Below, piece after piece: positions 35,816 through 45,283 of a DNA stretch of 64,000 nucleotides. The position numbers were made by a program, and so were the translations under genes. The number at the start of each line of letters is the position of its first letter. Position 1 is the stretch's first letter. The notes beneath the pieces were generated by a model that had not been told where the DNA came from, ran no database searches, and worked only from the letters and a program-made list of their open reading frames with translations. The DNA is from Lacimicrobium sp. SS2-24 (lineage in GTDB: Bacteria > Pseudomonadota > Gammaproteobacteria > Enterobacterales > Alteromonadaceae), in NCBI RefSeq assembly GCF_002201535.1, contig NZ_NIWW01000002.1:62001-126000 (forward strand), given 5' to 3'.

Positions 35816-36733
35816 CTACTGCTCTCTGGGCGTTTTTTTCGCTCTGGGATGGGCTTTGTCATAAACCTGGGCCAGATGCTGAAAATCCAGGTGTGTGTAG
35901 ACCTGTGTGGTGGTCAGATTAGCATGACCTAAGAGTTCCTGCACACCGCGTAAATCGCCGCTCGACTCTAACACATGTGTGGCAAAGGAGTGTCTCAGTT
36001 TGTGCGGGTTTAGCGGCTGATTCAGGCCCTGGCGGCTGGCCCAGTGCTGCATGCGCTGGGCGATCTGCCGTGAGGTAATGCGCTGGCGTTGTTTACTCAC
36101 AAACAGGGCTCGCTCGTCTGCCGGTGCTAACTCCGGGCGCACCCTGAGCCAGGCCTGCACCGCCTGCCGTGCCACTCTGCCAACCGGAAGTAAGCGCTCT
36201 TTATTGCCCTTACCTATGACCCGCAGCAGGCTTTTATCCTGATTGAGGTTATCCAGATTCAGGCCGGTCAGTTCCGCCAGACGCAAACCACAACTGTAGG
36301 TCAGCTCCAGCATGGCTTTATCACGAATACCCAGCACATCATCACCGGGATCAAAATCCAGCAACTGGCTCATTTCATCCACATGCAACTGTTTGGGCAG
36401 CGGGCGCCCCTTTTTGGGTGCCTGAATGCCTGTGGTGGGGTTGGTGCTGAGCTCTCCCTGCAACAACAGGTATTGGCAAAAAGTGCGCAGCGCCGACAAT
36501 TTAAGGGCAATGGAAGCGGGACTAAGCCTTTTACGGCGGGCATCATTGAGCAGTTCGCGGATATGTAAGGCGGTTAATTCAGACCAGCTGTTCAGATTCA
36601 GCTGCTGTGCTACCCCTTCGAGTTGTTGTGCGTAGGTATCGCGGGTGCGCTTAGCAAGATTGCGTTCGTTACGCAGGTGGGCAAAAAACTTCTCCAGCCA
36701 CCTATCAATCTGCTCTGAGGCTGAGGGGGTCAT
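35816..36733 (-). CDS. xerC: Tyrosine recombinase XerC
   Basis: 305 residues. With XerD it resolves chromosome dimers at dif. The N-terminal SAM-like domain (LEKFFAHLRNERNLAKRT) precedes the catalytic domain with the Arg in SYSCGLRLAEL, HKLRHSFATH (His-x-x-Arg), LGHANLTTTQVYTH (His and nucleophilic Tyr). Its place after dapF-DUF484 and before yigB is the housekeeping xerC locus, so this is not a mobile-element integrase. It starts 3 bp after the DUF484 stop. Confidence 0.96.
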   Translation of the reverse strand: MTPSASEQIDRWLEKFFAHLRNERNLAKRTRDTYAQQLEGVAQQLNLNSWSELTALHIRELLNDARRKRLSPASIALKLSALRTFCQYLLLQGELSTNPTTGIQAPKKGRPLPKQLHVDEMSQLLDFDPGDDVLGIRDKAMLELTYSCGLRLAELTGLNLDNLNQDKSLLRVIGKGNKERLLPVGRVARQAVQAWLRVRPELAPADERALFVSKQRQRITSRQIAQRMQHWASRQGLNQPLNPHKLRHSFATHVLESSGDLRGVQELLGHANLTTTQVYTHLDFQHLAQVYDKAHPRAKKTPREQ

Positions 36734-36736
36734 GCC

Positions 36737-37423
36737 TCAGTATTCCGCGAGTTGAGGAACCACCAGGGTGAGGAATTTTTGTAACTGCGTGATCAACAGG
36801 GTATCCATGCCAGGGTGGAAATGGTGCGGTTCATCACTGCCCACGGCGAGCAGTCCCATTTCACCGCGCTCTCCCAGCAGCATCATGGCAACCGAGCCGA
36901 CAGGGCGGTCATTGAATAGCATTTTCTGTTCCTGCTGGCTTAAACGTCCCAGATAATAAATGTTGTTGTTGAAGCGTTTGTCCATCAGGTGCCGCTTACT
37001 GGCTTCTGGTAAATCATCGTCAAAACCAAACAGCTTCAGGGACAAGGTCTGCAACTCCAGCTGGTGCAGTAGCACCTGTTCCAGAGTTTTGCGGGCATCG
37101 AACAAGGTTCGACACTGGAAGAGACGCAGATTGAGATCAGCGTAAATACGGTATATGCGCTCATTTTGCTTGGCGGTGGCCATCAGCTCATTGATTTGCA
37201 GCTGCAGCTTGCGCACTTTCAGGCGAAGCTGTTCTGCCTGTCGCTCAACCAAAGAGACAGTGCCTTTTTGCTGGTGAGGAAGACGAAGACCGTCGAGAAT
37301 TTCAGGAAAATAAACAAAGAAATCCGGGTTGGCCAGCAGATATTCTTTTACGGCTTCCGGTTCCAGTGATGCAAAGCCACTGGAAGTCAGTGGTGCTTTT
37401 TCCTGTCTCGACATGTCACTCAT
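36737..37423 (-). CDS. DUF484 family protein
   Basis: 228 residues. N-terminal [15 protein letters not shown] followed by a coiled-coil helix and a GAF-like C-terminal domain, the standard DUF484 architecture (the yigA locus in E. coli). No function has been established; its fixed position between dapF and xerC in many gammaproteobacteria suggests a conserved role. It overlaps dapF by 4 nt (ATGA) and precedes xerC by 3 nt, so all three are translationally linked. Confidence 0.9.
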   Translation of the reverse strand: MSDMSRQEKAPLTSSGFASLEPEAVKEYLLANPDFFVYFPEILDGLRLPHQQKGTVSLVERQAEQLRLKVRKLQLQINELMATAKQNERIYRIYADLNLRLFQCRTLFDARKTLEQVLLHQLELQTLSLKLFGFDDDLPEASKRHLMDKRFNNNIYYLGRLSQQEQKMLFNDRPVGSVAMMLLGERGEMGLLAVGSDEPHHFHPGMDTLLITQLQKFLTLVVPQLAEY

Positions 37424-38250
37424 AGGCTGATACTTCCATCAAATACATGCTCTGCCGGCCCCGTCATCTTCACGACCCGATCACGGCCCTGCCAGCGAAT
37501 GGTCAGTGTTCCTCCGGGGAGGTCGACTCTGACGTCTGATTCCAGTTTCCCCCACAATTGCCCAATGACTGCCGCCGCGCATGCGCCACTGCCACAGGCC
37601 AGGGTCTCACCACTGCCGCGCTCGTAAACACGCAGCTTGATATGAGAGGGTGACAGAATCTGCATAAAGCCCACATTCACCCCTTCGGGAAACCTTTCAT
37701 GTTTTACCAGTAAAGGACCCAGACTTTCAACTGGCGCCTGAGTAATATCATCCACCTCCATCACACAGTGGGGGTTACCCAGCGATACGGCACCACAAAA
37801 AATAGTGTGTTCGCCTTCGCGAATGATATAGGTTGCCTCTTCTTTATTGGCTTTGAGCGGGATCTGCGCCGGTTCAAACTGAGGTTTACCCATATTGACC
37901 GTCACCTGACCATCCCGCTCAAGATACAATACCATCCGTCCGGCTCTGGTGCCTACGACTATTTTATTTCTGTTTATCAGACCTTTATTGCGCACGAAGC
38001 GGGCAAAACAGCGGGCACCATTGCCACACTGGGAGACCTCGGTACCATCGGCATTAAATATACGGTAATGAAAATCCTGATCCGGATCGTAGGGGGGTTC
38101 TACCAGCAACAATTGGTCAAAGCCGATACCGAAATTGCGATCTGCCAGTTGCTGAATCTTATCCTTGGAGAAAAATACATTCTGGGTAACATTGTCGATG
38201 ACCATAAAGTCATTGCCCAGGCCCTGCATTTTTGAAAAATGAATGTGCAT
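37420..38250 (-). CDS. dapF: Diaminopimelate epimerase
   Basis: 276 residues from ATG 38250 ([15 protein letters not shown]); a GTG 9 nt upstream is also in frame. It interconverts LL- and meso-diaminopimelate for peptidoglycan and lysine. The two catalytic cysteines are in [12 protein letters not shown] and ACGSGACAA. Length is typical of the family (274). Directly follows lysA on the same strand and overlaps DUF484 by 4 nt. Confidence 0.97.
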   Translation of the reverse strand: MHIHFSKMQGLGNDFMVIDNVTQNVFFSKDKIQQLADRNFGIGFDQLLLVEPPYDPDQDFHYRIFNADGTEVSQCGNGARCFARFVRNKGLINRNKIVVGTRAGRMVLYLERDGQVTVNMGKPQFEPAQIPLKANKEEATYIIREGEHTIFCGAVSLGNPHCVMEVDDITQAPVESLGPLLVKHERFPEGVNVGFMQILSPSHIKLRVYERGSGETLACGSGACAAAVIGQLWGKLESDVRVDLPGGTLTIRWQGRDRVVKMTGPAEHVFDGSISL

Positions 38251-38370
38251 CGGTACCACTTATAGTAAGCAAAACAACCGGGGTATGGCGCGATTCATAC
38301 ATTCCTTGACTGAATAGCGTGCCTTGCTTGTTGACCCCGGTGCTGTCGCTGAATTCTGAATAAGGGTAGT

Positions 38371-39621
38371 TTACGGAACTTTATGCTCTCCTTTCCAGAG
38401 ATCCTTGAGTTTTTCTCGTTCTCGCACCAAATAACACTGCTCACCGTCCACCAGAATTTCTGCCGGGCGACAACGGCTATTGTAGTTTGAGGCCATGGTA
38501 AAGCCATAGGCACCGGCGCTGCGCACGGCAATCAGGTCGCCTTCATCAATCGCCAGCTCACGATCCTTACCCAGGAAATCACCGGTTTCACATACTGGAC
38601 CGACCACATCATAGGTGAACGATGAACGGGGCAGGCTGCGATCCACTTCCACAATATCCATCCAGGCAGAATATAAGGCCGGTCGGATCAGATCGTTCAT
38701 GGCGGCATCCACCAGCGCGAAGTTTTTCTCTGCCCCCTGCTTGAGGAATTCCACCTTGCTGACCAGAACCCCGGCATTGGCCATGATGGCCCGTCCCGGC
38801 TCGAAAATCAGCGGTAGGTGGCGCCGGTTCTGCATGCGATCGACAATGGCTTTAACATAGGCATCAGGCTGGGGTGGTTGTTCGTCTTTGTAGGTTACGC
38901 CCAAGCCACCGCCTACATCCAGGTGCTCGATTTCAATGCCTCTTGCAGACAGTTCATCCACCAGCTCAAGCAATCTGTCCAGCGCATCCACAAAAGGGCC
39001 CACTTCGGTCAGTTGTGAACCGATATGACAATCCATGCCCACAATCTTAAGATGTGGCATCTTCGCCGCCTGGGTATACACCTCTACCGCCTGTTCGCGC
39101 TCGATACCGAATTTATTGGCCTTGAGGCCGGTAGAAATATAAGGATGGGTCTTGGCATCCACATCGGGATTAACCCGCAATGAGATCGGTGCCTGTTTAC
39201 CTTGTTCGCCCGCGACTTTGTTGATGCGTTTAAGCTCCGAGGGGGATTCCACGTTAAAGCACTTAATCCCCTGTTCGAGTGCGTAGGCAATTTCCTGCTC
39301 GGTCTTGCCGACGCCGGAAAACACCACCTTGGCAGGATCGCCACCGGCTTCAATCACCCGCGCCAGTTCACCACCGGAAACAATATCAAAGCCTGACCCC
39401 AGTTTGGCCAGTACGCTGAGCACGCCGATATTGGAGTTGGCTTTAACCGCGTAACAGATCAGGTGTGGATGCTCACCCACCGCATCATCAAAGGCACGCC
39501 AGTGACGCTCAATGGTGGCGCGGGAATAGATATAACAGGGTGTACCATATTTGGCGGCAATGTGACTGACGGGAACCTTTTCGGCCATCAGTTTCTGATC
39601 TTGATGTACAAAGAAATCCAT
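38371..39621 (-). CDS. lysA: Diaminopimelate decarboxylase
   Basis: 416 residues, a fold-type III PLP enzyme producing L-lysine from meso-DAP. PLP lysine K60 in YAVKANSN, the HIGSQLTE and GGGLGVTY motifs, EPGRAI, and the cross-subunit cysteine in GPVCETGDFL. In E. coli lysA is elsewhere with divergent lysR; here it lies between lptM and dapF, joining the last two steps of lysine synthesis in one operon. The ATG follows the lptM stop immediately. Confidence 0.96.
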   Translation of the reverse strand: MDFFVHQDQKLMAEKVPVSHIAAKYGTPCYIYSRATIERHWRAFDDAVGEHPHLICYAVKANSNIGVLSVLAKLGSGFDIVSGGELARVIEAGGDPAKVVFSGVGKTEQEIAYALEQGIKCFNVESPSELKRINKVAGEQGKQAPISLRVNPDVDAKTHPYISTGLKANKFGIEREQAVEVYTQAAKMPHLKIVGMDCHIGSQLTEVGPFVDALDRLLELVDELSARGIEIEHLDVGGGLGVTYKDEQPPQPDAYVKAIVDRMQNRRHLPLIFEPGRAIMANAGVLVSKVEFLKQGAEKNFALVDAAMNDLIRPALYSAWMDIVEVDRSLPRSSFTYDVVGPVCETGDFLGKDRELAIDEGDLIAVRSAGAYGFTMASNYNSRCRPAEILVDGEQCYLVREREKLKDLWKGEHKVP

Positions 39622-39780
39622 CTAGTTCTGCTCTTGTTCGCGGGTGGATTGAGGCTGAGGTGCCTGTGTTTGCGCGGGTTTATTCTGTGCCGCAGGTTCC
39701 GGCATAAATAACGGGCCCTTCTGGCCGCAGCCCGCCAACAGCAGCAGGGAAACGAAAGTTGTCAGTTTTAACCTTTTCAC
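39622..39780 (-). CDS. lptM: Small lipoprotein LptM (YifL)
   Basis: 52 residues from GTG 39780, supported by GGAG 7 nt upstream and by the signal-sequence start (V/M)KRLKLTT; longer in-frame extension upstream has no such signal. Lipobox LLLAGC, then GQKGPLFMPEP, the conserved LptM motif, and a Pro/Gln-rich tail. In E. coli LptM helps assemble the LPS translocon by promoting correct LptD disulfides. Gene order lptM-(lysA)-dapF parallels E. coli yifL-dapF. Confidence 0.88.
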   Translation of the reverse strand: MKRLKLTTFVSLLLLAGCGQKGPLFMPEPAAQNKPAQTQAPQPQSTREQEQN

Positions 39781-40143
39781 GGCGTCACTCCACACAGGTA
39801 TCAGACCGGCTATGATGGCATTGGCTGCACAAAAAGCAAAGCAACTTAAGACACTAATATATGCCCGCAAAGCCCTATCTATCGGGGCTTCCGATGCTTT
39901 TTATCGTGTCAGTCGGGGATGTTGCTGTTAAGGGGCGATATGTTTTATTGGAGTATGCGGCAGAGCAAACGGGAATATAGTCTGCGAAAACAAGGATACG
40001 GCGCTATGACATGCCGATAAAAACAAGACCAGCCCCAAAGATACAACGGCCAAAACTTGCGTTAGATTGCAGCAGAAAAAACTGGGGTAAGTCCCCTGCT
40101 ATTCTTTATACTACGCGCATTCATTCAGCATAGGATTTGAATC
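39781..40143. other. Intergenic region between lptM and speB
   Basis: 363 bp between divergent genes, with no credible reading frame; cyaY, usually next to lptM, is absent. Small elements seen are a hairpin AAGCCC-9-GGGCTT (39870-39890) followed 8 nt later by a T-run, which could be an old terminator, a GGGG-5-CCCC hairpin (40084-40096), and TATACT (40107-40112) as a possible -10 for speB. Nothing else stands out. Confidence 0.45.
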
Positions 40144-41046
40144 ATGTCTAACGTAAATACGGTGACGCTGAACCCACCCAGTATGCCTTTTCATATGGCA
40201 AAAACCACGTCTGAAGTGATCCCCGGTCAGTTACATCTGATTGGTTTCGGGTTTGACGGTACCGCCTGTTTTCGCAAGGGCACTCGCAATGGGCCCGATG
40301 CGTTGCGTGATGTGTCGGAGGATATCGAAAGCTATTCGCCCTATCTGGATGCCGATCTGGAGCAGTGTCAGTTTGTTGATATGGGCAACCTGCGCCTTGG
40401 CACCAGTGAAGAAGTAGAAGAGCAGTGGCAAAGTGCCACCGATGATTTCTCTTACCTGTTTGCTGATTGTGATCTGGAGAAGGACAAGGTTCGCATCATG
40501 ACCCTGGGGGGTGAGCATTCGATCTCCTATGCGCCGATTAAAAAGTATCTGCAGCAGTATCCGGATCTGGTACTGGTGCATCTTGATGCCCATGCCGATT
40601 TGCGAGATGGCTACGAGGGCTATCACTATTCTCACGCGTCTATCATCCGGCGGGCACTGGATCATTTTGGTCCGGACCATCAGTTGATTCAGTATGGCAT
40701 TCGTTCCGGCACCAAAGAGGAATACCAGTGGATGCGGGAGCACAAAACCATTCGCACGTCACGGGAGGCATTTCTGGCCGATATTGAAGCGATTGCTGCC
40801 AAACGACCGGTTTATCTGACCCTGGACCTGGATTATTTCGACCCCAGCTTTTTACCGGGTACGGGAACGCCTGAGCCCGGTGGCGAAGATTTCCACTCGT
40901 TTATCAAACTGCTCAAGATCCTACGCAATAAGAATCTGGTGGGATGCGACGTGGTTGAACTCTCACCGGAAATTGACAGCTCAGGCAACAGTGAGGTTTT
41001 TGCTGCTAAAGTGGTACGTGAACTGATACTTTGCATGCAGGCCTGA
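40144..41046 (+). CDS. speB: Agmatinase
   Basis: 300 residues of the ureohydrolase (arginase/agmatinase) family. It hydrolyses agmatine to putrescine and urea with a binuclear Mn centre. Metal ligands are visible in GGEHSISYAP, HLDAHADLRD and LTLDLDYFDPSFLPGTG. The next gene encodes arginine decarboxylase, giving the arginine-agmatine-putrescine route, which identifies this as agmatinase rather than arginase. An 87-bp gap with a hairpin precedes speA. Confidence 0.93.
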   Translation: MSNVNTVTLNPPSMPFHMAKTTSEVIPGQLHLIGFGFDGTACFRKGTRNGPDALRDVSEDIESYSPYLDADLEQCQFVDMGNLRLGTSEEVEEQWQSATDDFSYLFADCDLEKDKVRIMTLGGEHSISYAPIKKYLQQYPDLVLVHLDAHADLRDGYEGYHYSHASIIRRALDHFGPDHQLIQYGIRSGTKEEYQWMREHKTIRTSREAFLADIEAIAAKRPVYLTLDLDYFDPSFLPGTGTPEPGGEDFHSFIKLLKILRNKNLVGCDVVELSPEIDSSGNSEVFAAKVVRELILCMQA

Positions 41047-41078
41047 ATAAGGTCAGATTAAATAAAATAAATACTCGA

Positions 41079-41108
41079 GTCGGCGAAGCGAAAACAGCCA
41101 GCGCCGAC
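41079..41108 (+). other. Hairpin between speB and speA
   Basis: GTCGGCG (41079-41085) and CGCCGAC (41102-41108) form a 7-bp perfect stem with a 16-nt loop, then a U-rich GTGTTGTTATTT and the speA Shine-Dalgarno. It may modulate read-through or speA translation. Confidence 0.45.
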
Positions 41109-41133
41109 GTGTTGTTATTTGGGAGATAGCAGA

Positions 41134-43050
41134 TTGGCAAACTGGACAATAGAAGACGCAGAAAGACTGTATCGGGTAAAGCGCTGGGGTGGTGGTTATT
41201 TTGACATCGGTGAAAATGGCAACCTGTATATCACCCCCATACTCGACAACCCGGATGTGCGCATTGATTTCAATACGGTGATCGAAGAAATCAAACAGGA
41301 AGGCGTTCAGTTTCCGGTTGTGGTGCGCTTTCACGATATTCTCCGCTCACAGGTGGCGTTACTCAATCAGACCTTTCGCCAGTGCATTGGTGAAGCCGAG
41401 TACAAAGGGGCCTACAAGGGCGTGTATCCGGTCAAAGTCAATCAGATGCGTGAAGTGGTGGAGGAGATTGTCGACGCCGGTGCACCCTATGACTATGGTC
41501 TTGAGGCGGGCTCCAAGGCTGAGTTGTTGACGGTGCTTTCCTTTGAAACCACGGAAAACTCGCTGACCATACTCAATGGCTACAAAGACGAAGAATTTAT
41601 GCGTCTGGCATTACTCGGACGTAAGCTGGGCCGCAATATCATTGTGGTGGTGGAAAAATACTCTGAGCTACTGTCATTGGTGCGTATCTCGAAGGAACTG
41701 AACATCGATCCTATTATCGGTGTACGCTCGAAAATGACCGTAAAGGGCAAAGGCAAGTGGGAAAGTTCCGGCGGTGACCGCGCTAAGTTTGGCCTGACCA
41801 TTGCCGAAATTATTAATGCCGCTAAATACCTGCAGGAGCAGGGCCTTGGGCATTGTCTCAAGCTATTGCATTTTCATATTGGCTCTCAGTTGACTGATAT
41901 CCGTTCGGTTAAGGATGCCGTTGCCGAAGGCGGCCGCATCTATGCAGAGTTGCGCAATATGGGCGTGGACTTACAGTATGTGGACGTGGGCGGTGGACTC
42001 GGCGTGGATTACGACGGTACCCAGTCAACCAGCGATTCTTCCCGTAACTACAGCATGCAGGAATACGTGGCCGACGTGGTGTACGGCATGAAAGAAGTCT
42101 GTGATCTGGAAGGGGTGCCTCACCCTAATCTGGTCAGTGAGAGTGGCCGTGCGATAACAGCCCACCACAGCTGTGTGATCACCCAGATCGTAGGGGAAAT
42201 CAAAAACAGCAATATTCAGTTTGATACGCAGGCCGCAGAAGGTGAACATGTGCTTGTCAGCAACATGCGCGATCTGCTCTCGGCCTTTGATAATGACGGG
42301 CGCTTACAGGAAATCTTTAACGACGCCTCAACCTGGAAAGAGCAGGCAGTGGATGCCTTTAAATTGCGCGTGATTTCGCTGGAGGAACTGGCCAAGCTGG
42401 AGACCCTGTACTGGGAAATCATGGCGCGTCTTAATCAGGAACTGAAGCAGGTCGAATACATTCCCGAAGAGCTCAAAGGGCTGGAATATGCGCTGTCTTC
42501 CCAGTATCTGTGTAACTTTTCCATTTTCCAGTCAGCGGCGGATACCTGGGCTATTGATCAGGTATTGCCAGTGGTACCCATTACACGCATGAACGAGGAA
42601 CCTTCGGTCAATTGCTCGCTGGTGGACATAACCTGCGACAGCGACGGTAAAATAGATCAGTTTATCGGCGAACATGGTATCTCCGACGTGCTGCACCTGC
42701 ATAAGCTCAAGCCTGGTGAAGAGTATTACGCGGGTTTGTTCCTGACCGGCGCCTATCAGGATGTGATGGGCGATATGCACAACCTGTTCGGGCGTCTTCA
42801 TGAAGTGCACATTTTCAGTGATGACGACGATCCGGCGGATTTTTACATTGAAGAAGTGGTGACCGGCTCGTCGGTCAGTGGTGTGCTGTCGATTATGCAA
42901 TACAACCCCTCTGCCATGGCCAAAGATGTGAAGCGCTTTATCGATAAACAGGTGGCAGCAGGAAACATCAAACCCCGAGAGGGCGTGAAGTGGACAGACT
43001 TTTATGAAGATTGTCTGCACGGCTACACCTACATGAAAACCAGTAAATAA
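41134..43050 (+). CDS. speA: Biosynthetic arginine decarboxylase
   Basis: 638 residues from TTG 41134. This start is preferred because GGGAG (41121-41125) lies 8 nt before it and the protein then begins (M)ANWTIEDAERLY; an upstream TTG at 41119 overlaps that Shine-Dalgarno. A PLP-dependent fold-type III enzyme converting arginine to agmatine and CO2. PLP lysine in YPVKVNQMREVV, HFHIGSQLTDI, VGGGLGVDYDGT and the C-terminal active-site region VVPITRMNEEPSVNCSLVDI-type (here intact). Length matches SpeA (about 630). It acts directly before agmatinase in putrescine synthesis. The TTG start may limit translation. Confidence 0.94.
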   Translation: MANWTIEDAERLYRVKRWGGGYFDIGENGNLYITPILDNPDVRIDFNTVIEEIKQEGVQFPVVVRFHDILRSQVALLNQTFRQCIGEAEYKGAYKGVYPVKVNQMREVVEEIVDAGAPYDYGLEAGSKAELLTVLSFETTENSLTILNGYKDEEFMRLALLGRKLGRNIIVVVEKYSELLSLVRISKELNIDPIIGVRSKMTVKGKGKWESSGGDRAKFGLTIAEIINAAKYLQEQGLGHCLKLLHFHIGSQLTDIRSVKDAVAEGGRIYAELRNMGVDLQYVDVGGGLGVDYDGTQSTSDSSRNYSMQEYVADVVYGMKEVCDLEGVPHPNLVSESGRAITAHHSCVITQIVGEIKNSNIQFDTQAAEGEHVLVSNMRDLLSAFDNDGRLQEIFNDASTWKEQAVDAFKLRVISLEELAKLETLYWEIMARLNQELKQVEYIPEELKGLEYALSSQYLCNFSIFQSAADTWAIDQVLPVVPITRMNEEPSVNCSLVDITCDSDGKIDQFIGEHGISDVLHLHKLKPGEEYYAGLFLTGAYQDVMGDMHNLFGRLHEVHIFSDDDDPADFYIEEVVTGSSVSGVLSIMQYNPSAMAKDVKRFIDKQVAAGNIKPREGVKWTDFYEDCLHGYTYMKTSK

Positions 43051-43058
43051 GTGATGTC

Positions 43059-43691
43059 ATGGCGCAATATCGGGTAGGGATACTCCTTTTTGATGATGTG
43101 GAGGTGCTGGATTACTGCGGCCCCTTTGAGGTGTTCTCAACCACACGCATGCAGGAGCCCCGTGAGCGCCATCACCCACCACCCTTTGAGGTGGTTTTGC
43201 TGGCAGAAACGGCCGCAACGGTCACCACCAGTGGTGGGATGCAGGTGCTACCGCATGCCACGCTGTATGACGCTCCGGCGCTGGATATTCTGATTATTCC
43301 CGGGGGCTGGGGCACCCGCCAGCAGGCAAACAATACTGCGCTGCTGAACTGGTTGGTACAGCAGCATGCTCAGGTAAACACGCTGGCGTCGGTGTGTACC
43401 GGCTCTATGTTGCTGGCCCAGGCAGGCCTGTTAAATGGTTTGCAGGCCACAACTCACTGGCGTTCCTTGTCTCGTATGCGTGAGCAGTTTCCCAAAGTAA
43501 AGGTCATCGCAGACAAGCATTTTGTGATGCAGGGAAACATCTGCACCAGCGCCGGTATTTCAGCAGGAATTGATTTGTCCATCAGGCTGGTGGCCAGGTA
43601 TCTGGGTGAAACCGTGGCAAGGAATACAGCCAAGCATATGGAATACCCTTACCCGGAGTCTGACACGCGTCGTATCCAGGGGATTGAGTGA
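43059..43691 (+). CDS. DJ-1/PfpI family protein (class I glutamine amidotransferase-like)
   Basis: 210 residues. A DJ-1/PfpI fold with the conserved acid in CGPFEVFS and the nucleophile-elbow cysteine C113 in SVCTGSMLLAQAGLL. It resembles the N-terminal half of GlxA-type AraC regulators and isonitrile hydratases but has no DNA-binding domain. It could be a hydratase, glyoxalase/deglycase or protease-like protein; sequence alone does not decide. It begins 8 bp after speA and is likely co-transcribed with the polyamine genes. Confidence 0.83.
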   Translation: MAQYRVGILLFDDVEVLDYCGPFEVFSTTRMQEPRERHHPPPFEVVLLAETAATVTTSGGMQVLPHATLYDAPALDILIIPGGWGTRQQANNTALLNWLVQQHAQVNTLASVCTGSMLLAQAGLLNGLQATTHWRSLSRMREQFPKVKVIADKHFVMQGNICTSAGISAGIDLSIRLVARYLGETVARNTAKHMEYPYPESDTRRIQGIE

Positions 43692-43696
43692 CACCG

Positions 43697-43981
43697 ATGA
43701 AGTACCGGCTAGAGCTCACGTGCCCACATTGTCAGCAGCCCGCGTTGCGCTGGTGGCAAAAGCTGACGCTCTGGCCTGTCAACACGCGCCTGTGCCAGCA
43801 ATGTCATCGGCCTGTGACCACGTCACTGGCTACTCTGTTTACCCTGCTGCCTTTAGCATCGGCGCTATTTTTCATCAAAGACATGCAGCATCTGCCTTTG
43901 ATGATCATGATTTGGTTATTGGCCGTGCTGGTCGCACTGCACGTTCAGCTTACATTGATACCCTTGATCAAAAAGCCATAA
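43697..43981 (+). CDS. Zinc-ribbon membrane protein of unknown function
   Basis: 94 residues from ATG 43697, 5 bp after the PfpI stop; a GTG at 43688 is also possible. The N-terminus holds two CPxC-type pairs, LTCPHCQQP and LCQQCHRP, which form a probable zinc ribbon, followed by two hydrophobic helices (about 48-64 and 68-88). Such small ribbon-plus-two-helix proteins are widespread in Alteromonadales without assigned roles. Probably the last gene of the speB-speA-pfpI transcript. Confidence 0.7.
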   Translation: MKYRLELTCPHCQQPALRWWQKLTLWPVNTRLCQQCHRPVTTSLATLFTLLPLASALFFIKDMQHLPLMIMIWLLAVLVALHVQLTLIPLIKKP

Positions 43982-44093
43982 AGCCCAGAACCAGGACTGC
44001 ATCTAGCGAATCACGGGCAGAGCATTATCCCTTTTTGATGCTATGTGCCCGGCTATCAAGACGTCAGCGTGATAGAAATTTAAGACGACAAAA

Positions 44094-45032
44094 CTACCAA
44101 TCAATAGCACTCAGAACTTGTTCAACCTGGTGTGTTCTTCGTCTTATGAAGATTTGTTTGATGTGCTTTCGCAACCAAATTAAACCTTTATCGGAACTTT
44201 GTCGCTTATGCCATAACATTGAAATTGAAGATTGAGGAATATCGAATGGCGGGTGGGCAATAGCCAATTCACCGCTCGCTAAATACTTGTGAATCAGGTC
44301 AGTAGGTAAAATCGCAATGAGATCACTCTCTTTAATGATAGGAACTGCTGAGGAAAAGCTATTCACCGTAAAAGCGATTCGTCGGCTTAATCCCAATTGT
44401 TGTAAAGCCTGGTCTGTGGGACTGGCAATATCGCCAGACAATGAGACTAACAAGTGTTCTGCTGATGAAAACGCTTCAACTGTTAGGGGCTTCTTGGTTA
44501 AAGGGTGATCTTTACGCATGACACAGACATAGCTCGTATCAAACAGGTGTTCTGTGCAGATATTCTCTAATGAACGGTTGCTTTGCCCGATAACCAGGTC
44601 AACATCAGCAGCATCCAATATTGGTTTGGTATGGGCTATGGTATAAGGAACCGCATGTAAGTTAAGCCCGGTGGCTTCTTTCTCGAATAACTTTCTTAAC
44701 TCCAACCAAAGCGCATCAACAGCAATATCAGGTAAAGCAATTCTAAATGTCCTCTTAGCCGTTCTGGCCTCAAATTCTTCAGGCTCTATAGCTTGATTGA
44801 TATTATGTAAGGAGTCGCGCACTCTCCCCCAAAGGTTATTTGCATAGGTTGTTGGCTGTATCCTGCGGCCATCTGGAACAAACAGTTTATCTTTCCACAA
44901 CACCCGCATTCTGGACACAGCATTTGACACCGCCGGTTGAGTCATCGATAGCCGTTCAGCCGCCTGTGTTATTGACTTTTCAGTCATGATCACATCGAAG
45001 ATAACCAACAACTTTAACTCATGGGGGCGCAT
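44094..45032 (-). CDS. LysR-family transcriptional regulator
   Basis: 312 residues from ATG 45032 (a GTG lies one codon upstream). The N-terminal HTH reads ELKLLVIFDVIMTEKSITQAAERLSMTQPAV, then SNAVSRMRVLWKDKLFV, of the NodD/LeuO-like branch, with a full LysR substrate domain. It faces the MBL-fold hydrolase gene across a 251-bp AT-rich region containing a T-N11-A box with perfect arms, and it probably regulates that gene. Its codon usage is AT-richer than the flanking core genes. The effector is unknown. Confidence 0.88.
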   Translation of the reverse strand: MRPHELKLLVIFDVIMTEKSITQAAERLSMTQPAVSNAVSRMRVLWKDKLFVPDGRRIQPTTYANNLWGRVRDSLHNINQAIEPEEFEARTAKRTFRIALPDIAVDALWLELRKLFEKEATGLNLHAVPYTIAHTKPILDAADVDLVIGQSNRSLENICTEHLFDTSYVCVMRKDHPLTKKPLTVEAFSSAEHLLVSLSGDIASPTDQALQQLGLSRRIAFTVNSFSSAVPIIKESDLIAILPTDLIHKYLASGELAIAHPPFDIPQSSISMLWHKRQSSDKGLIWLRKHIKQIFIRRRTHQVEQVLSAIDW

Positions 45033-45099
45033 CACTAACGTCCTAAATCACTGTTCAAACCCATCATATATCTTTATGTTTCAGTTTTCATATTACTAT

Positions 45100-45122
45100 A
45101 TTCATCACATTAAGAAATGAAT
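45100..45122. promoter_or_regulatory. LysR-type box (ATTCAT-N11-ATGAAT)
   Basis: Perfect 6-bp inverted arms ATTCAT (45100-45105) and ATGAAT (45117-45122) separated by exactly 11 bp, the T-N11-A geometry of LysR binding sites. It lies 68 bp upstream of the LysR gene start and 162 bp before the MBL-fold gene. Confidence 0.6.
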
Positions 45123-45283
45123 GGAATGTCATTATAAAATTATATTTTGTTTCTGTGCCTCCTTACTATGCATTGAGTAATCAAGCACGGATAACGAGTA
45201 TGAACGCAATCCTCCCCGTATTCAGTTGCTCAGATGATTTTATCGTCAAGCCACTTGCAAGACAGCCGCTCTGGATAGTGATC

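Noticed and set aside
35816-36733. Tyrosine recombinase as a sign of a mobile element.
   Set aside because: It is the housekeeping xerC in its standard locus between DUF484 and yigB.
43570-44235. A 221-residue frame overlapping the PfpI, zinc-ribbon and LysR genes.
   Set aside because: Composition is that of an off-frame reading, and it conflicts with three better-supported genes.
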